DNA of 64,000 nt from Forficula auricularia (Eukaryota; Arthropoda; Insecta; Dermaptera; Forficulidae): NCBI GenBank assembly GCA_024734495.1, contig JALMQS010000070.1, positions 14,813,486 through 14,877,485 of the forward strand. Direction: 5' to 3'. The translations under genes and the position numbers were made by a program. Positions 11,407-22,800 of this stretch are shown piece by piece. The stretch's first letter is position 1, and every line of letters starts with the position of its first letter. The notes below the pieces were generated by a model. That model was not told the origin of the DNA. It saw only the letters and a program-made list of their open reading frames with translations, and did not search any database.

Positions 11407-11874
11407 AAGGGACTCCAAAATAAAACTATCAAATATGCTAGAGTCAAATCTCGATAATTTAACCCTCTAGAAGACTTGAAAAAAAACCTCACCATCTCGG
11501 AAAAATAAAATTATTAGAAGTTTACCAAGTATGATTATTTTAGCTCTGTAAATCGAATTTCTATTTAATATATTCTCTATAAATCAAAAAATTACTTTAA
11601 CCCCCATAATTCGAAGTATAGCCTTTTTTAGACAAATTACAAATTAATTCAGGTAACACCCGTATAACAAGGCTTTCGTCTAACACGGCATTATTCTATA
11701 ATATAACTTCCGTGTTATAAGGAGACTACCTGAAATTCGAGTCTCTATAACTATAAATCGAATTTTATTTCTTAATCCAAAAACCTCAATAAATCGATAT
11801 TTTTTGTATTTGTTCTATCTGATTTGAAAAACTTTATAAATTCAAATTATATAAATAAATACAGTTGTTTAAAA
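11407..11874. other. Intergenic, nothing recognised
   Basis: AT-rich sequence. Short repeats of CGAATTTC and TCTATAAATC are present, but no gene or complete element is visible. Confidence 0.45.
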
Positions 11875-12025
11875 AACAATCATAAAAACGTTTCAGGAGA
11901 AATTCTTCCCTTTTCAATGAAAAATGTTAAAAAAAAAAATATATTAATAAAAATCTCATTGAAAAAGAGACAATTTCTCCTGAAACTTTTGGAATATTAA
12001 TAAAAGTTTTTATGATTGTTTTGTT
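11875..12025. repeat. Palindromic repeat around TTTCAGGAGAAATT
   Basis: The left arm, AACAATCATAAAAACGTTTC, returns inverted at about 12006-12025. Inner arms carry TTTCAGGAGAAATT and AATTTCTCCTGAAA. Related single arms occur near 1110-1146 and 30840-30930. It may descend from the ribozyme-bearing families, but the catalytic core is not intact. Confidence 0.6.
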
Positions 12026-12047
12026 TTGAATTTATTATAAAATATTA

Positions 12048-12190
12048 ATTGAAGGAGACAATAAAAGAGTGTGTCTTCTGCTGGAATTATAAATTTTATT
12101 TATAACGATGATTATAATTCCAGCAGAAGACACACTCTTTTATTGTCTCAATATATAAAAATTCTGCTACCCTCGGCACAAAAACTTTCA
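12048..12190. mobile_element. Small palindromic element related to 7373-8512
   Basis: It starts ATTGAAGGAGACAATAAAAG, folds back around 12100-12110 and ends with CTGCTACCCTCGGCAC and AAAACTTTC. Near-identical 11-bp AT-rich sequences flank both ends (ATAAAATATTA type), in line with the 12-bp duplication at its larger relative. The CTGCTACYCTCGGCA end is shared with the most abundant repeat of the window (32665-33150). Confidence 0.65.
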
Positions 12191-12310
12191 ATTTAATAAA
12201 ATATTAAATAAAATATTTCATTATTCATGTCCATGATTAATAATTTAAGGAATCGTAGGGAGTTGGACTTGACTTTAAATCAAATACAAAGTTTTTATTT
12301 AAATACGCCA

Positions 12311-12348
12311 AACGTTTCGTTGCTGGTTTGCAACCTCTTCAGTGGCTC
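12311..12348 (-). ncRNA. Hammerhead-like ribozyme motif A
   Basis: On the minus strand: CTGAAGA (12342-12336), one free G, stem II GTTGC/GCAAC closing a 6-base loop, then GAAACGTT. The outer stem is GCCA/TGGC. This satisfies the hammerhead core CTGANGA...GAA with the cleavage base U. Stem III is reduced to the self-complementary ACGT. The right-arm copy at 12764-12792 (plus) keeps stem II but has AAAAC in place of GAAAC, so it is probably inactive. Confidence 0.7.
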
Positions 12349-12448
12349 ATTTATTAAACTTATTTGTCTGGAGTTTGAACTAAGAGAAAAACTATTTTCA
12401 AACAGTATCCTTACAAATCACACAATTTTATCAAATAATATAATACAT

Positions 12449-12630
12449 TTTTTTTTTTTTTTGGGGGGGTTTTCGGCCTTTCTAGCCATAAGCCTAATAC
12501 TAGTTATAATTTTTTTAAATTTGTCTCTACCCCCGGGGTAAGATTTTAGCTGGATGCCTCGAGTCGGATTCGAACCCGGGTCCCCTGGTTAGCTCGCTGT
12601 CATGCTACCGCCTAGCCTATCTGACCCCCC
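12449..12630 (-). mobile_element. tRNA-derived SINE, minus strand, 12-bp target duplication
   Basis: Perfect AATATAATACAT duplications (12437-12448 and 12631-12642). Minus-strand reading gives a tRNA-like head with B box GGTTCGAATCC and ends in poly-A (plus-strand T-run at 12449-12462). It landed inside the fold-back element, so it is younger than that element. Confidence 0.9.
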
Positions 12631-12866
12631 AATATAATACATAAACTTTTTAAAACAATGTAATTGTTTCCTGTCAAAATAATTAAAAGAATCAAATTGA
12701 ACAAATTTTTATTTATTATGTACTATTAAAAATTCCAGACAAATAAGTTTAATAAATGAGCCACTGAAGAAGTTGCAAACCAGCAACAAAACGTTTGGCG
12801 TATTTAAATAAAAACTTTGTATTTGATTTAAAGTCATGTCCAACCACCTACGATTCCTTTAATTAA

Positions 12867-13434
12867 ATTAAATTTATTTTAATTTAAAGAAAAAGCTTTT
12901 TCCATGAGTTTCAACTATATCTACAAATTACAGCTATGCTGTTTTTGTTTTATAAACAATTCTTCTACTTATATTTTCATTTTCCAGGAAAAAGCAACAA
13001 ATAAAACTTGCACAGGCCCATGATAATGATAAGAAGCTGTGTTAAATTGCGACATCTGAATGAAAAAAGGTTCCCCCCACTGTTCTAGATTATATTTCAG
13101 AAATCAAAAAGTCAAAGCAGATGATAAAATCAATTATTGTATTTAATCCTTCTAAAGGACAGAGTTAATTTATATGATAGCACCAAAGTAATCAATTCGT
13201 CACTATTATTGATTTTCAATTTTCCAAATATATAAAGAATAATTAGTATGTCTCTGAAAAAATATTATTATTTGTCCTTTTTAAATCTATTTCATACTGG
13301 TCTTAAATAAAAACAATTATATTTATGAAAATAAAAATTAAAAAAAAAAAAGAGAAGATCCAATGAAATAGAAAATATTTATATAAATGAAGAATTAGAT
13401 TATTATAGAGAATAGAAAAAGAGTCGAAAATAAT
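12867..13434. other. Intergenic, nothing recognised
   Basis: AT-rich sequence with no supportable gene. Confidence 0.5.
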
Positions 13435-13625
13435 ATGTACCTATAATTAATGTACAGAATCGGGGAATGTACACATTCACCATCCCCTGGTTAGGTAAAT
13501 GTGAGTTTATTATCTTATAAATATTTACAATACGCACATTTGCAGGTAAATGTGTACATTTCTGTCTGCTTCTTAGGAAATGTGGAAATAGTCGGGAAAT
13601 GTGCATATTTATCGGTAAATATAAA
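13435..13625. repeat. GGTAAATGTGTACATTT iterated repeat
   Basis: Degenerate, spaced copies of GGTAAATGTG and its partly palindromic forms (AATGTACACATT, AATGTGTACATT) fill about 190 bp. A second cluster lies at 14555-14665. It has the look of a MITE interior like that at 11052-11406, but clear terminal repeats were not found. Confidence 0.5.
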
Positions 13626-13956
13626 TATATCTCATTCTAAATAAATATTTGAATCTAATAGTAAATTAATAAAGTTCATTTTCATCCACAGAATTTTTTC
13701 TTTTTTATATTTATTAGCTCCAAATCAACTGTAAAAATTATTAAAATTTAAATTGACTCCATCGAAGTGAAACTGTGCTAAACCTACCCCAACCTAACTG
13801 AATTTAATATAAAAGAAAAGAAAGTTGAATAGAGCTTGTTCCTAAAAGAACTGAACTTAACTTAATTATGAATCAAGACTTGTTTTGGGTCAATTTTTTA
13901 ATAGAACCGAATTTTTAAAACCGAACTCTGATCCCGCCCTAACAATATATATCAGC

Positions 13957-14295
13957 CATAGAGTAATATAGAGTGGAAGGCTACCGTATATCAAAAAAGC
14001 GCTCTCTAGCGACTGCAGGGCGAAAACTCTTAGTTCTTAAAAGCTATCCAAAGATATAGAACATTCAAAGCCTTTGTCATAGATAAAAGATACATACCCT
14101 TTGTTATATATATATATATTATATAAGCGCATTTTTTACTCTTTTCAATGTCACCAAAATTTGCCCCGAAGAGATCGGTTTCCGCCATTTTATTGCCCAA
14201 TGGTTTCGCCTTTGTCTCGCCAGAGAGCTCTGTAACTCGTATACGCTAAAATACATTGGCTCCTTATGGAGCATTCCACTCTATATACTCTTATG
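13957..14295. mobile_element. P-element-like MITE with 8-bp target duplication
   Basis: Ends are CATAGAGTAATATAGAGTGG on the left and CCACTCTATATACTCTTATG on the right. Perfect 8-bp duplications ATATCAGC flank it (13949-13956 and 14296-14303). Eight bases is the P superfamily target size, and the larger relative at 29816-30499 carries a THAP exon. The interior shares GCGCTCTCTAGCG, AAGCCTTTGTCATAGATAAA and GAGAGCTCTGTAACTCGTAT with that copy. No coding sequence here. Confidence 0.8.
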
Positions 14296-15214
14296 ATATC
14301 AGCTAATTTTTATTTGAAATATTATTTGTATAATTGAAAGGAGAAACGAACTTTTTTTAAGAATAGAATTTAAGAACTAAACCTAACTTATGATTTGTTT
14401 TCAAACAAACTTATTTTTTTCTATAAGACCGAAGAACTCTCTTAAAATAATATATATATATATATTTTTTTATTAATTATTTAATAGCTCAGTGAGTAAT
14501 CTCAAAATTTCACATAATATATGAAGTTGACCTCATGTCTACTCACAATTATCACCAGCTCTTGGTAAATGCGAGTATTGCCGGGAAATGTAGAATATAT
14601 TTACATTTCCTTAAAGTGGCTTAATGTGCACATTATCCCGATATTCCTACATTTACCATAGCATATACCTATATGGTATTTTAAAAGTAGGCATTGAAAT
14701 TCAATATGCTTTTTTTTATTTACTATTAGATATTTAAGTAATTGAGTCATTTATATATTTTTATTTAAAAAAATAAAACAAAAAAATCTAAATAAAATAA
14801 GTTACTAAATTTAAAAACTAAATAAAATAAAATAAAATTTATTCTTAAACTTAAAAAAAATCAAAAAAAAAATCGAAGTCTTTATGTTAAAATTTTAAAC
14901 CTTTATATATAATATATTATATATACGAATATCACTTTAGGAGAAAAATATTTCTTTCAAATGTCAAAAGCAAAATATGTTTAAAAAAATATAAAATATT
15001 TAAAATGTTATTGTAGAAATTAAAAAAAAAAATCAATATTAAATCGATTTCATTGGACTTTTACACTTTAATAAAATTAATTTTTTTCATTCATAATATG
15101 AAATCGATTAGATATCAAATTTTTAGTTTTTTTCTACTACAAATTTAAATTTTTGTTTATATTCTAAGGTAAGAAGAAAAATTCCAACTAAAATTGAAAA
15201 GATTTTCTTGCCGA
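14296..15214. other. Intergenic, AT-rich, nothing else recognised
   Basis: Contains the second iterated cluster (14555-14665, GGTAAATG-type) and long A/T-rich low-complexity stretches. No gene is visible. Confidence 0.5.
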
Positions 15215-15480
15215 GAGTAGCAGAGCTGTGGCTATTTTTAAGAGGAAATCAATGAGGGTATTCTCTGCTTGATGTAAATGAACACTTATATATAAATAAA
15301 TATACCGTATATATATATAATTTTAGTTGTTAGAGACTATAGTTTCGAAGGTCTTCATTTTCAGTCTTTTTTTAAATAAATATTTTATTTGTTTTTTCCC
15401 CTTGAGCATGAATACACATTTAAAATAAAGAATCGTTTGTAAGTTAGATTAACTTTTCAATAGTTACTAATGATGAATGA
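15215..15480. repeat. Fragment of the abundant ribozyme-bearing family (K)
   Basis: Starts with TTGCCGAGAGTAGCAGAG, includes TTCTCTGCTTGATG and a TA-rich segment, then GAGACTATAGTTTCGAAGG. The last part is a diverged minus-strand hammerhead-like motif: GAAACTATAGT is kept, but CTGANGA and stem II are damaged. The family is described at 32665-33150. Confidence 0.7.
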
Positions 15481-15569
15481 ACCAACTTAGAAACTAATCT
15501 TCACTAAGAATTCATGCCCAAGAAAAAAATCCAAATAAAATATTTATAAAAAAATCCAATATATATATA

Positions 15570-15980
15570 TATATGTTAACGTTAGATGAACGCGAAAGTT
15601 AAAACTTTTTATCTGGTCACTGCCCCATTTTGGTTCAATTGGGACCAGACTCGCTTTTGTCACTGAACCAAGAGTTGAAAAAAGATATGAACCCAGTCGG
15701 GCACGATCCGACATCCTCCGCGTTAAGCCCGCAGATGCCTTTTCCATTTAAGCGATGGGTCCCCAACTAGGTCACATAATCAAATGGAAAATGGAAATAA
15801 TTAAATGGAAAAGGCATCTGCGGGCCTAACGCAGAAGATGTCGGATCGTACCCGACTGGGCTCATATCTTTTTCAACTCTTGGTTCAGCATCAAAAACGA
15901 GTCTGGTCCCAATTGCACCAAAATAGGGCAGTGACCAGATAAAAAGTTTTAACTTTCGCGTTCATCTAAAGTTAACATAT
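15570..15980. repeat. Fold-back element whose arms carry a tRNA-like head
   Basis: Arms 15574-15760 and 15790-15978 are inverted copies separated by about 30 bp. Each arm, read outward from the centre, has an A-box-like stretch CGCTTAAATGG, an anticodon-arm-like CTGCG/CGCGG hairpin and a T-arm-like GTCGG/CCGAC with a 7-base loop. This looks like two head-to-head copies of a tRNA-derived SINE. The B-box loop (ATCGTGC) departs from the consensus, so transcription is uncertain. Confidence 0.7.
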
Positions 15981-16816
15981 AAACAATCTAAATAAAATTT
16001 ATTATTGAATATCTGAACAAAATTCATCTGTTTCGATTCCCCAAAGCATTAGACAGATGGGCATTGTAGTAAATATATATGTATGTTTTTTGCATCAATC
16101 AGAGGACACCCGCATTTTTCTCTTAAAAACTCCAACAGTCTTATTATAATCAAAACTTTAATTTTGTTTTAAAATATTTAAATATTTATTTTTATTAGAT
16201 CCTTTTGTAAAAATGAAAGAAAAAAATATTCTCTTTAATTATAATAATGTATTTAGTTGTGGAGGAAATTAAGATTGACAAAATAATTATTAGATAGTTC
16301 AATGTTAATTAAATGAAATCGAGAATCCCATAGAATCTCATTGGATTAATGTTAATAAAAAAAATACATTGTGAATGAAAACTGGGTTCTAAGGACTAGA
16401 AATAACTTGTCAATTCATATTTAATAAAAAATGACTACCCTAAATGGATAGAACGAAACAAATAAATAATGATAATACATAAAACACATACGACACAATA
16501 ATATGAGAACTTTTTAAAATTCAAGAGGGGAATTAATGGTTGACGAAAAATATATTTAATAAATTAAGAATATTATATATATATATACAATCTAACTAAA
16601 TACTTTGCGTTCTCCCCGTTGAGAAGAAAAAACTATAATTGTGAACCCTAAGAGTCTTTTTTTTAATATAAATATTAATAAATTTGCTTTTGTCATTTGG
16701 AAACAAAAAAAAAAAAAATAAACTAAAAAGAGATATTGAAGAAAAGATTAATTTATATAATGGAATTCATTTTGGCGATTGATTTTACCCACATCACTCT
16801 TGATGGTGATTTATTT
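15981..16816. other. Downstream flank of Mau2, nothing recognised
   Basis: AT-rich intergenic or 3' UTR sequence of Mau2 (transcribed from the right). A minus-strand AATAAA lies at 16815-16810, almost touching the stop codon. Other AT-rich candidates follow further downstream, so the true poly-A site is undecided. Confidence 0.45.
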
Positions 16817-19800
16817 TTAAAGAAGAGCATTTGAGGTACTCGGGGGATTTCCAACAATCATCGGCATATTCCCCTCTGTCCAGTGGATGAGATTGTGTTC
16901 AGCCATTTGTGAGGATTGAAAATGGTCTTTAAGTAACATTTGGGAATAATTACAATGCATATTAAAGGCGTCATTTTCCCGTGTAACGTCGCCGCATAGT
17001 CGATAGAGATCTAGAATAATACCGAACAAAATAAATATTAATACAAAAATAAAGCTTTAGAATTATCAGTCGGAAATAAAATTTTTTATTATCTTGTGTC
17101 CTTTTTTTACATTTTATAATATTAATTAAAATAATTGTTTATTTATTCAACTATTTGTTTTATTTTGATTCAGACACATGCTTTTTTTTATTGATATTGA
17201 TGTGAGAAGGAGATACACCAAAAAGGTGCATCCCCTAAAGGCCTGGGTTGGCCCCTCCACCATGAAAAGAAGAGGGGATTTTATTTTATTATTTTATGGG
17301 CAGGGTAGGAGTTTAAGGTATCTGGATGCGGGTCTTAAACAGCTGTTAAGTTGGGGTGAAGACGGTGGCTGGAAGTGAGTTCCAGTCTCTGGAGGTCATA
17401 GGGTTAAAAGAGTTGGTTCGGATTTTATCCAATTTAACAGCGAAGGGGTAATGAGCTTTCGAAAACCGCGTGTTTCTAGCAAAGAGGGCTCTAGGAGGAT
17501 AATTCATTTCAGCTCGACTGAACAGACACCATGATAGTATCTGTACATCTGTAGTACAGAGAAAGCGCAGAAACGGTTCTTCGGTGAACCAGGGAGTCGA
17601 GTGGGTTTGTTAGGGCCGGGTCTCCTATTAGTTTAATTGCTCGTTTCTGAATTGCATCCAGTGAAATTTTGCTTCATTTTTATTCCCTCGCCTGTTAGTT
17701 AAATAAATTAAAAGACGTATCAAAATAATTTTATCACAAAGCTGAGACCTGGTTAGATCGTTTTTATTTTTTTATCTTCGAAAATAATTAATAAAGTCTA
17801 TTTCATCATGAAATGGACTTTTATAGAAGAGAAAGAGTTGATGATTAGAAAAAGTTTAGAAAAAATGTCTTAAAATGGACAGGATGTGGAAGAAACGGTA
17901 GTAGTTACATTTATTTATTTTTTTCAGATCATTTTTACTTTAATTTGAAAGGGAGACCAAACAAACAGAAGAGTAGGATGATAATATGCATTTAATAAGC
18001 CTATTATTTTTGTAATATTTTTTACTTTATTTTATATATAGCGTTGAGGGGAAGTGGGTGGTTGGGTAGAGCCAGTGTGTATACTCGAGATAGATAGATG
18101 ATGATAATTTACCTTTAAGAATAGCTGAGGCCCATAGTTGGACATGTACATCGGGAATTTTGCTTGCTAGTTGCATAGCAGGTGTTACCATATTCATTGA
18201 CTCCCTACTGTTCCCTAGAGAAAGGAATATGTGACCCAGCAATACCAAAGAACAAGAAGTCAATCGATTTAAGTCTTCTGCATTTGCCATTTTTAATGTT
18301 TCACGAAGAAATCGCCTATTGAAAAAAAAGAAAAGAAAATAATGAAAAAGATTAATTACTAAGAAATTTTAACTAAAGAAGAAAAAATTATTTCTAATGT
18401 AAAAAGAAAGATGTATTAGACATTTTTCAGTTTATATAATATATTGAATAGAAAGAGAATAGGCATTAAAAAATATTTATCGATTTTTTTAATTTTATTG
18501 AAATCAAAATGAAATTTTGTATACATTTATATCAGGGATGTTGCGGATGCGGATTTTTGAAGGCTCACATCCGCGGATGCGGATGTTCAAGATCTTATAT
18601 AAATATAGTACTATATATGAATGAAGAATTAAAACAATGATAAAGTAATTATTAACATTTTTATTAATGAAAATTAGTATTAAGTATAATGTTCCTATTT
18701 TTTTAACTTCACTAACTAATTTTCATATTAGTAAGTGAAGTTAAAAAAAGGAGCGTTATACATAATAAAGAGTAATATTGCCGCCTTTTCTGATTCAAGG
18801 CGGTTCGTAAATTAAACCGGAGCTACTAAATAATTGTTCGCTAGGAACAGTGCCTAGTGGAGTGGATAAAAATCTTCGTGCTATCGGTGATAATATCTTA
18901 AATTCCTCTCGATGAGCACTCCACCATTTAAGAGGATTTTCTTCCACATTGACTTTTTTTTTAGTGCAGTAAGAAAGTAATTATTTTTTGAGTACAGCTT
19001 CAGTGCTACCATTTTCTGGTATTTCTTGACTATCATTTTCACTAGACGAATCTAACATCATAGTAAGGTCGTTTTTTAAGCATGGCTTTCTGACGAAACT
19101 TAATGTCACTGGTCCTAGTTGTTCCATATCCTTTTCAGTGGAATCAGTCATTCTCATTCTTTTAGCCCCTTCGGAAATGGCATTAAGTGAACCGAAAACC
19201 CGCCCAATTTCTTTCTTGTCTCAACTTGTATTACAGTCGCATCCGCATTGATTATTGCGGATGCGGGTGCGAATATTCGCAACATCCCTGATTTATATCA
19301 TAAAATAAAATTTAAATTACAAAGAAAATATACGTAGTATCTATCAGCTTCCTAATTCGAACAGGGATGGAATCAACAGTTGTGCAAAATTTATTGTGGG
19401 TCGTTTCTAAAAGCCTGAATTGAAATTGATTTTGTGAATTCTTATGTAATTATCAAATGATATTATGATGTATATGTATAGAAAATTTTATTATGATCTT
19501 ATTAAAAGCTATAGATGAAAATAAACATAGACTAGAGCAGGGCTCTTCAAACATTTTCACGATCGGTGCACCAAATTTTCAGTAGGCGCACATCTCTCAA
19601 AACGTAGAAAATAACAACTTCACTATATTTACAATTTACATAATACCTGCAATACCACTTAATTATCTAATCATTAGATAAGATTTAACGATTTTTTTAT
19701 TATAAAGCTTCTTTTTATTTATTTATTTTGAAGATGTAACATTTTTTTTTACATCGTCGCGGTGCATCCGAAAGTTCTCCGCGGTGCATAGTTTGAAGAG

Positions 19801-22800
19801 CCCTGCACTTGAGGCACTACTTAAAGGAGAATTAAATTATTATTCTTATGGGAGAAAATATTTTGTTTCTCAGATTATTCTGCCAAAAGATGTCAAGAGG
19901 GGTGAATTTGCAAATAATTTAGATGTACGAGGTTTGTTCAAAAGAAAAGGTGAATTTTGAATTTTCGCGGGCTGTGTACATTCGATTATCGAAATTTTTT
20001 GTTATGTTGGTACACATGTGTTAGTCATATGTTGGCATTATCAGCCCATTTGGATTAGTAGTTTGTTGTTGTTGTTGTTGTTTGTGTGTGTTCTTCGATT
20101 TTTGACTTTTGAAAAAAATGAATCAAAGAATACGTGGAAAAAAAAAATCATGGATTCTGCATCACGATAATGCACCAGCTCACACATCAATGCTTGTTGG
20201 CCAAAAACAACACCCTAATCATGCCTCAACCAACTTATTCAGCAGATTTGGCTCCCTGCGACTTTTTCCTATTCCCAAAACTGAAGAGGCCAATGAAAGG
20301 AAAGCGTTTTGCCACAATTGATGAGATAAAGTCAGAATCGAAGAACGAGCTGATGGCCATACCGAAAAGCGCATTTCAGAAGTGCTTCGAGGATTGGAAG
20401 AAGCGCTGGCATAAGTGCATTATATCTGAGGGGGATTACTTTGAAGGGGACAAAATGGATATTGATGAATAAATAAATACTTTTCAAAAAAATATAAACT
20501 TCACCTTTTCTTTTGAACAAACATGGTAATTATTAATTCTATATATCTTGAAGAGATGTCATGTTTGAAGCGATTTTCATGATAAAATTGACTAATAATA
20601 TAATTTTAATGAATTGGCTAAGGGGCCAGTTATGGGAAAAAGTTGAAATAAAAGTTATCTCTTATTTAATACTTTATTTTAAGCAGACGTAATCGATATT
20701 TTACACGTTTCGAGCGCTACACCGCTGCTCTTCATCAGTGCACGTAAGCTGGAAAAGATTAGTGCATGTCTTAAATTTTTGTTTTAAACTTTTATAATAA
20801 ATTTTTAAAGGGTGGAATTGAGGTTTATATAGTGACTCAGCCAAGTCACAAAAACAGGCACAGTTTAACTCCAGCAGACGTTTTACATTTAGAATAATTT
20901 CACTGGTAAACAAGCTATTACAACAGAACAATTGCAATTAATGTCCTTCGTTCTGCCTTCATTTTACATATATAGAACCCATCATCCCCATAAAGTATTA
21001 AATAAGAGATAACTTTTAATTCAACTTTTTCCTATAACTGGCCCCTTATCCAATTCATTAAAATAAAATAGGGCCGCCAAACACAGTTCTATTTAAATAA
21101 TAATAATAATGTTTACTTGGCTTCATTATAACGTCCTTGGAAGAACGACTGCAATCCTTGGACGTAATAAGCTGCTGCTCGAAGTGAATGTGAATGAGAC
21201 GGCAAGGATTCTGGATTTATTCGCTCAAAAAGCGCTGCGAAATCCTGATCCCGCTTGGCTCTTAAATACACAATTGCTAAATTTAGATTTGAAAAAGTCC
21301 AGAGTTCTCTCTCTTGTGATGTCTGTGTAAAGAAATAAAATATTTCATTAGAAAAAAAATAATACATATTTTAAAAGCATAATCTTAAACTTAAAATATT
21401 AATTAATTTTAAAAAGTTAAATATAATTAAAACAGGAATGTCAGGGAATTGGACAATAAATAAAAAACAGTTTTTATTAAATGGGCCAGACGTTTCGTCG
21501 ATTTATTTCGACTTCCTCAGTGGCCCATTTCATCACTCTTTGTCAAAAGACAATTCCACTATGCGATGAAACATCTTTAATCTTTTTTATTATAACTACA
21601 ATACATTCTTGGCCTCAATTATTCAACAATCTTGAACCTTTTTATCTCCTTTTAACAATTAAAAAATCAAAATTCTTATAAAAATCCTTTATGTTGTTTT
21701 TATTTTTAAACAGAAAAGCATCTAAATTTATAATTTTCTCATTAATATATCAAAGAATAATTAATTCATTAACGAGAATTGTTTTTGATCGCGCTTTTTA
21801 AACAAGATATATATCGCGAGACTACTGCTGGTTGAGGCTATTGGAGTCTGTTGAGTCTTAAGTCTGGACCAAGAGAGAAAGAAAAAGATGTGATCCATTT
21901 ACGCTAAACGCGAAATGATGCTGGATTATAGCTAAATGGATCATATCTTTTTCATTCTCTCTTGGTCCAGACTTAAGACTCGGCAGACTCTAATAGCCTC
22001 AACCAGCAGTAGTCTCACGATATATATCTTGTTTAAAAAGCGCGATCAAAAATATGTTAATTATTCTTTAATATATTAATGAGAAAATTATAAATTTATT
22101 TAACTTCATTATTTCAAGTTAGAAATATATAAATTCGGATATTATTTTCCTTTAGGTAATATTTGACAAAAATCACCTGCTTTCGAAGCGCGATTGAATC
22201 AAATACAGGAAACTTATGATACAAAGCATCTGTTCAAAAATAAAAACATTTTTTATTTATTGTCCAATTCCCTGCTATTCCTGTTTTAATTAATACTTAT
22301 AAAGGATGCGAGTGATATACCGTTAAATATAATTTTTTTTTATTTGGCTCTTTGAATAGTTAAAAGAGAAATATTTATTAAAGCAAAGATAGAATTTAAC
22401 TTTGTTTTATGGCCTAATACTGCGATTCCTAATCTTGGAGTAATATGACCCATGGCCGTTGATTTTTACTAATAGAGAAAATACGGCCCTGTTAATCCTT
22501 ACCTATATATATCTCAATGTTAACATGTTTGTGTGAAATTTTAAAAATTCCGACAGAGGGCCTAAAGGAGAGCTTTTTTAAATTTGCTATTTATTTTAAT
22601 TGTAAATTCATTAGATATATATTTAACGAGAGGATTACCGATGGCGGTTAGGCGAAGCCCCCGGACTTGGAAACTTATTACACTTTTAAATTTTATTTTG
22701 TTCTTTATATCGGGTGTTTTTTTTAGAGGTATAGAACTTCGAATTGAAACAAAACACAAGAAAATCGTTTTAATGTCCATCAATTTGGCTTTATTGGAAG

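Larger units (their letters stand above)
12239..12866. repeat. Fold-back element with hammerhead-like motif in each arm
   Basis: Arms of about 130 bp (12242-12376 and 12735-12862) are inverted copies. Each carries a hammerhead-type core, intact in the left arm and altered in the right. A SINE is inserted in the centre (12449-12630). The arms also share CAAACGTTTCG and TTTATTTAAATACGCC. Confidence 0.85.
21425..22292. repeat. Fold-back element with intact hammerhead-like motif and nested insert
   Basis: The ends AATTAAAACAGGAAT and GGGAATTGGACAATAAATAA return inverted at 22240-22292. The ribozyme motif is at 21479-21530. An FB1 element (21727-22218) is inserted in the middle. It lies in Mau2 intron 7, about 100 bp upstream of exon 8 in transcript order. 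Confidence 0.85.
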
